The translations under genes were made by a program, and so were the position numbers. DNA of 64,000 nt from Candidatus Hydrogenedentota bacterium (lineage in GTDB: Bacteria; Hydrogenedentota; Hydrogenedentia; Hydrogenedentales; JAEUWI01): NCBI GenBank assembly GCA_016182605.1, contig JACPGE010000016.1:95774-159773 (forward strand). Direction: 5' to 3'. Numbering within the stretch: the stretch's first letter is position 1; each line of letters opens with the position of its first letter. Under the pieces are notes generated by a model. The model was not told where the DNA came from and did not search any database. It saw only the letters and a list, made by a program, of their open reading frames with translations. Shown here in pieces: positions 60,484-64,000 of the stretch.

Positions 60484-63400
60484 CTAACGCCACCAGTTGC
60501 AGGAGAGGGGCAACCCCGACGCGTTCTCCAGACCGATCGTTGCTTCTGCAGGCCCAGCCACGGCACTGCACTTGATCAACACGGTGTTGCGGCCCTGACG
60601 CACCATGGCGTCCTCCGCGCAACGGTTCTCACCGCCACCGCGCAATTCGTCGAGTACGGCAGCGCCGTTGAGCCAGATCTTGAGGCTGCCGCAGAAATCG
60701 GCGCGCAGCCGGATCTTTTCACGGTGCTCGGCGCTGAACTCGGCGTAGGCGTACCACGAACCGCCCCCTGAACCGCCATTGGACGGGAAAGGCCCAGGGA
60801 TGGCCGCATTAAAATTGACCCTGTGTCCTTCTGCCGCGCTGCTGAACCAGGGCTGCCAGTAGACTGGACGGTACCACCCGGGATAGGTTGCGTTCAGATC
60901 GATCTCGCGCTCCGGGGGATACACTGCAGTGTGACCGGACTTTGCCGTATCGTGGGCAAACTCACCGATGACGAGCCATTTGCGCTTGTCGCCCACGAAG
61001 CTGCGGCGCATCCACTCGACAGGCTGTGTTTCCAGGGTGAGGGGCGCCGTCGGGGGAATGGAGCGCCGCGTGAAGTGGGCGACCAGATTAATGATCAGGT
61101 GCTGTGCAAGCGGATCGAAATCGAGCGACTCGAGCACGCGCAGGGTGCACACGATTATCCGGCCGCTGCCGTGGCGTCGCGAGGCGATGGGGGCGCCCCA
61201 GATGGAGTGCCGGCCTTCGGGACAGCCCGCGCCACGCTCCAGCCAGGATCCGCAGATGTCCTCGTCGCTGCCGCCGGCCGTGACGAGGTCGGGCTGCACA
61301 TAGCGGTAAGCAAAGCCCATGTGCGTCTTTGCGGGCAGGTGGTCGAAGACAGGATGGATCCGGTTGTAATGGTAGGCGGCGTCATAGTGCTTTACGGGCA
61401 GCAGATCCAGGGGCGGCTGCTCCGGCTGCAAGACGCGCATAAATGCTGCGAAATCCGCAGGGGGATTGAAGAATATAGCCACCGCACCGCCCTTGACCTG
61501 GGCAAGCATCTGGAGCAGTTCGTTGTCGGGATAAGCGGCCATAGTGTTGGCCAGCGGTGGAATGATGTGGACCGGCGCCAGGAAATTCTGCAACTTGAAG
61601 TATTTGCCCAGGGCCGCGGCATGGCGCCGTTCCGGATCGAGGAGATGTATCTCCTGCTCGGCAGGCTTCACTTCGTCGAGCACGGTGAAGTCCGCGCCGC
61701 TCTCGGCTATACGTTGAAAATTTTGCAGCACGCGCACGATAAAGCGGTGTTTCCCCGTGCTGCCCGATGCGGCGATCGTTCCGCTCCACAATTCCCGGCC
61801 GTGCTTGGGCAGCTTCACGCTGCGCTTCTTCTTCCACAAGACCTGGTTCGTGGGGCCGACCACCTGCAAGGACAATTCCACCCTGCCTTCGGCGCGCTCC
61901 AGGTTGGTCAGCAAGACCTGGACACTGGTCTCCTCGCGCACCATGAGATTGGTGCGCTGAATGACAATGATGGGCCGCATGGAGACCTGAAGCTCCTGCA
62001 ACGCGCGTTCCGCCACCCGCGCTTCACCGTTCACCGCACGCAGGCCATATCCCGCGTTCAGCCCGCTGTCGCGCCATTGCGCATAGCAGTATCCCGCCAG
62101 GGTGCGGTTGCCGCGGGCCGCCGCAAGGATCGAAACCACTCCGGCCGACTGCAAGGCTCGTGCGCCGCGCCGGAATGCCTCTGGGGTGTCGAATACCCGC
62201 TCCAGATGCTGTTCCGGAAAGGTCGCGTCGAAGTCCGTCTCTGCCGTGGCGCCGTCCTGAATGGATGCCTCTGCCATGCCGAACGAAGTGATGGAGGAAG
62301 CGAAATTGAGCAACTCCTCATCGCCCACGTGACGCAAGAACGACTCGTCCAATGGCGTGTGCGGTCCGAAGCCGCGATAGACGACATCCACATAGCTTTC
62401 GCCTTCGTCCCGGTAGGGCCGCACATAGGTGGCGTGCTCCCCCGTCAACGCGGACGTGCCCTGGCCCACGAAAATGAGCCTGCTCGGATCCAGGCTGCGC
62501 AGACCCGGGACGAGTGCGCGCACCCGGCGCAACGTCTCTCTGGGCTCCTGAGCGGAACAGGTGAGGGCGGCGCTGCCGAGGCTGAAGGCGGCCAGCGATG
62601 GATGATTGAGCAGGGGTTCCAGGAAGGATTGGAAGCGCGCCTTGAGTTCATCGTGGAAGGCCTGCGACTCCTTGGGGCGCTCCACAATCAATCCGCAGGA
62701 AATCAACATACCCACGCCGTCCGCGGCCTGGAGCAAATCCGCGCTGAGGGCGGCCTGATCGATCTGCACCCAGTTGAACCCCGCCGCCTTCATGGCCTGC
62801 AAGTCTTCGCGCAGAGATTCGGGCGTGGAGTCCGCCGGAGCATAGGCTACGCCATGAACGAAATAGGGCCGGCCATTGAGATGGAAGCGTTGATCCTTGA
62901 CCGAGAACTCCCGCATGCCAAAGGCGGCGCGCAGTTCTTCGCGATGGCCGGTGGCCGCGGTGAAAACCAGCACGAGTTGATACAACTGCGGTGTTTCCGG
63001 CGACCACGTCACGTACTTTTCAAAATCAAGACTGAAGGTTTCGTCGTCTCCCATGTAGGCCCCGGCCACGCCATCGATGTGTGCGTCCAGGCGCCCTTTT
63101 CCCCGGGTCTTCACGATGCACGCTATGCGGTTGCGGCGGATGTCGGGCTGAATGGATACGGAGACTATGGGGTGCGCTGGCTCCGCCGACAGCGACACGC
63201 CGCGCATGGCGGCGCCGGTGAGTGCCGTGGCCGGAAGCCGGCCCAGGCAGGGATCGCAGATCTCGCCCGCGTCTTCCAGCGGCGCGATTTCCACAGCGAG
63301 CAGGTTTGGTCCCGCGGCGAGGTGTTTGCCGGTATCGATGGAAGACGGGGAACAAACGCCCTGGCATGCGCCAAGCGCCTGGCCATTCAGCCAGAACGAG

Positions 63401-63648
63401 GCGGTGCCCGTCAGGCGATCTACTTTGAGGGAGGCGGGAGAATCGGGAAGGGTATCCAGGGTGAATGAGCACACAAAACGGCGCGCCTGCGCGCCTTGAA
63501 GCGGGTCTGCCGCGCCCCATTGGGACAGCGTGGCGGCTTCTGCGCCCTTGGGGGGCTTGGCCTGCCAGCCTTTGGGTGGAGCGCCCTGCGCCCCTGCCGG
63601 GACCACAAACCATGAATCTTCATGCAAACTGCGGTGCATTGTGCTCAT
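60484..63648 (-). CDS. GH2-like protein lacking catalytic glutamates
   Basis: A 1054-residue protein with glycoside-hydrolase family 2 layout. It has an N-terminal jelly-roll (TASFWLNGQALGACQG; GPNLLAVEI), an Ig-like domain and a TIM barrel starting FHLNGRPYFVHGVAYAP. The acid/base site normally SLGNE reads SLGSA (about 356-360). The nucleophile site normally SE(F/Y)G reads TSFG (about 450). A second carbohydrate-binding-like domain ends the protein (KIWLNGAAVLDE). With both Glu absent it is probably a sugar-binding pseudoenzyme. It has no signal peptide. Confidence 0.75.
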   Translation of the reverse strand: MSTMHRSLHEDSWFVVPAGAQGAPPKGWQAKPPKGAEAATLSQWGAADPLQGAQARRFVCSFTLDTLPDSPASLKVDRLTGTASFWLNGQALGACQGVCSPSSIDTGKHLAAGPNLLAVEIAPLEDAGEICDPCLGRLPATALTGAAMRGVSLSAEPAHPIVSVSIQPDIRRNRIACIVKTRGKGRLDAHIDGVAGAYMGDDETFSLDFEKYVTWSPETPQLYQLVLVFTAATGHREELRAAFGMREFSVKDQRFHLNGRPYFVHGVAYAPADSTPESLREDLQAMKAAGFNWVQIDQAALSADLLQAADGVGMLISCGLIVERPKESQAFHDELKARFQSFLEPLLNHPSLAAFSLGSAALTCSAQEPRETLRRVRALVPGLRSLDPSRLIFVGQGTSALTGEHATYVRPYRDEGESYVDVVYRGFGPHTPLDESFLRHVGDEELLNFASSITSFGMAEASIQDGATAETDFDATFPEQHLERVFDTPEAFRRGARALQSAGVVSILAAARGNRTLAGYCYAQWRDSGLNAGYGLRAVNGEARVAERALQELQVSMRPIIVIQRTNLMVREETSVQVLLTNLERAEGRVELSLQVVGPTNQVLWKKKRSVKLPKHGRELWSGTIAASGSTGKHRFIVRVLQNFQRIAESGADFTVLDEVKPAEQEIHLLDPERRHAAALGKYFKLQNFLAPVHIIPPLANTMAAYPDNELLQMLAQVKGGAVAIFFNPPADFAAFMRVLQPEQPPLDLLPVKHYDAAYHYNRIHPVFDHLPAKTHMGFAYRYVQPDLVTAGGSDEDICGSWLERGAGCPEGRHSIWGAPIASRRHGSGRIIVCTLRVLESLDFDPLAQHLIINLVAHFTRRSIPPTAPLTLETQPVEWMRRSFVGDKRKWLVIGEFAHDTAKSGHTAVYPPEREIDLNATYPGWYRPVYWQPWFSSAAEGHRVNFNAAIPGPFPSNGGSGGGSWYAYAEFSAEHREKIRLRADFCGSLKIWLNGAAVLDELRGGGENRCAEDAMVRQGRNTVLIKCSAVAGPAEATIGLENASGLPLSCNWWR

Positions 63649-63864
63649 TCAACTTCCTGGTGCGGGCATGCGATGCCCTGACGGGATAACTTCGGGATTG
63701 GTGTATTTTACGTGGTGGGTTGTGTATTGCGCAAGTTTTATCAAGGCAAGGGTTTGGGGAGGGGAACAGTCCCCGTCATGAGTTCGAAAGACTGAGCAAC
63801 TTGCGATGTGGAGGAACTCGGGAGTTCCAGAATCGCCTCCGCAATTGCCTCCAGAATACGCTAA
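63649..63864. other. Intergenic region left of the insertion sequence
   Basis: The upstream region of the GH2-like gene. It has a 5-bp hairpin GGGGA/TCCCC near 63765. I see no gene. Confidence 0.4.
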
Positions 63865-64000
63865 GGGTCTGTGACAAAATAACTCGACTATATTTATTCT
63901 GTTGTGCGATACTGTTATCCATGAAAACAGTAACCGATATCGCGCGACAATATAAGCAACTGCAGGGCTCGTTGGACGAGCGCGGCCGTCGTGAGTGGGC
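63865..64000 (+). mobile_element. Left end of an ISAzo13-like insertion sequence
   Basis: A change to AT-rich DNA beginning GGGTCTGTGACAAAATAACT, about 56 bp before a transposase start. That sequence is a plausible terminal inverted repeat, but the other end is outside the window. Confidence 0.6.
63921..64000 (+). CDS. ISAzo13-like transposase, N-terminus only
   Basis: The 26 complete codons from the ATG plus part of the next read MKTVTDIARQYKQLQGSLD then ERGRREW. The LDERxRRxWA motif is the conserved start of ISAzo13-family transposases (Rhodopirellula-type DDE). The gene runs off the right edge. Confidence 0.75.
   Translation, partial: MKTVTDIARQYKQLQGSLDERGRREW

Noticed and set aside
60823..63468. 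An 881-codon plus-strand open frame opposite the GH2-like gene
   Set aside because: Antisense shadow with no recognisable domain; the minus-strand product has a clear GH2 layout.

Overview
The window reads as a chromosome segment of a flagellated, Gram-negative-type (diderm), GC-rich bacterium. It carries a full block of flagellar basal-body, hook and motor genes, a heptosyltransferase-type GT9 enzyme, sigma-54 regulation, a GBA2-type (GH116) glycosidase, a GH2-like giant protein and the start of an ISAzo13-like transposase. This mix recalls Candidatus Hydrogenedentota, Planctomycetota or related phyla, but no rRNA gene is present and the assignment is inference. I recognised no tRNA, rRNA or CRISPR array.

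Layout. 0.2-8 kb (minus strand): a five-PAS hybrid histidine kinase, asparagine synthase (asnB) and a GT9 glycosyltransferase. 8.2-10.5 kb: a methyl-accepting chemotaxis protein. 10.7-16.8 kb: a tightly coupled acyl-CoA operon (acyl-CoA dehydrogenase, biotin-dependent carboxyltransferase, AtuA, AtuA-like small protein, enoyl-CoA hydratase, thioredoxin-like protein) that mixes leucine (liu) and acyclic-terpene (atu) pathway genes. 17.1-35.0 kb: an NtrC-type regulator followed by a sigma-54 promoter and flgB-flgC-fliE-fliF-fliG-fliH-fliI-fliJ-motE-like-fliK-flgD-TIGR02530-flgE-motA-motB-fliL-fliN-fliO-fliP, closed by a strong terminator. The order follows the Bacillus/spirochaete fla block, but fliM and fliQ/fliR/flhB/flhA are missing here.

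35.1-39.2 kb: an EF-G paralogue (minus), then an exported Memo protein and an AMMECR1 protein. 39.2-40.1 kb: a repeat-rich non-coding stretch with a 15 x 9-bp tandem array and five copies of a 13-bp motif. 40.2-42.8 kb: a Ski2/Hel308-like helicase fused to a PhoB-type winged helix, behind a near-consensus promoter. 42.9-52 kb: a DUF4432 epimerase-like protein, an HU protein, tsaB-rimI, GH116, an MqnA-like protein, coaE, a zinc-ribbon protein and a flippase-like membrane protein. 52-56.4 kb: a six-EF-hand exported protein, a degenerate galactokinase-like protein, a dGTPase and a purine nucleoside phosphorylase.

56.6-58.4 kb: an AT-richer two-gene cassette, an AAA15/OLD-like ATPase plus a DUF3226 TOPRIM-like protein broken by a -1 frameshift, resembling ATPase-TOPRIM defence pairs. 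58.4-63.7 kb (minus): a polytopic membrane protein and a GH2-like protein that appears to lack both catalytic glutamates. The right edge cuts an ISAzo13-like insertion sequence. A dispersed intergenic repeat with inverted ends occurs at about 4.5 kb and again at about 44.7 kb.
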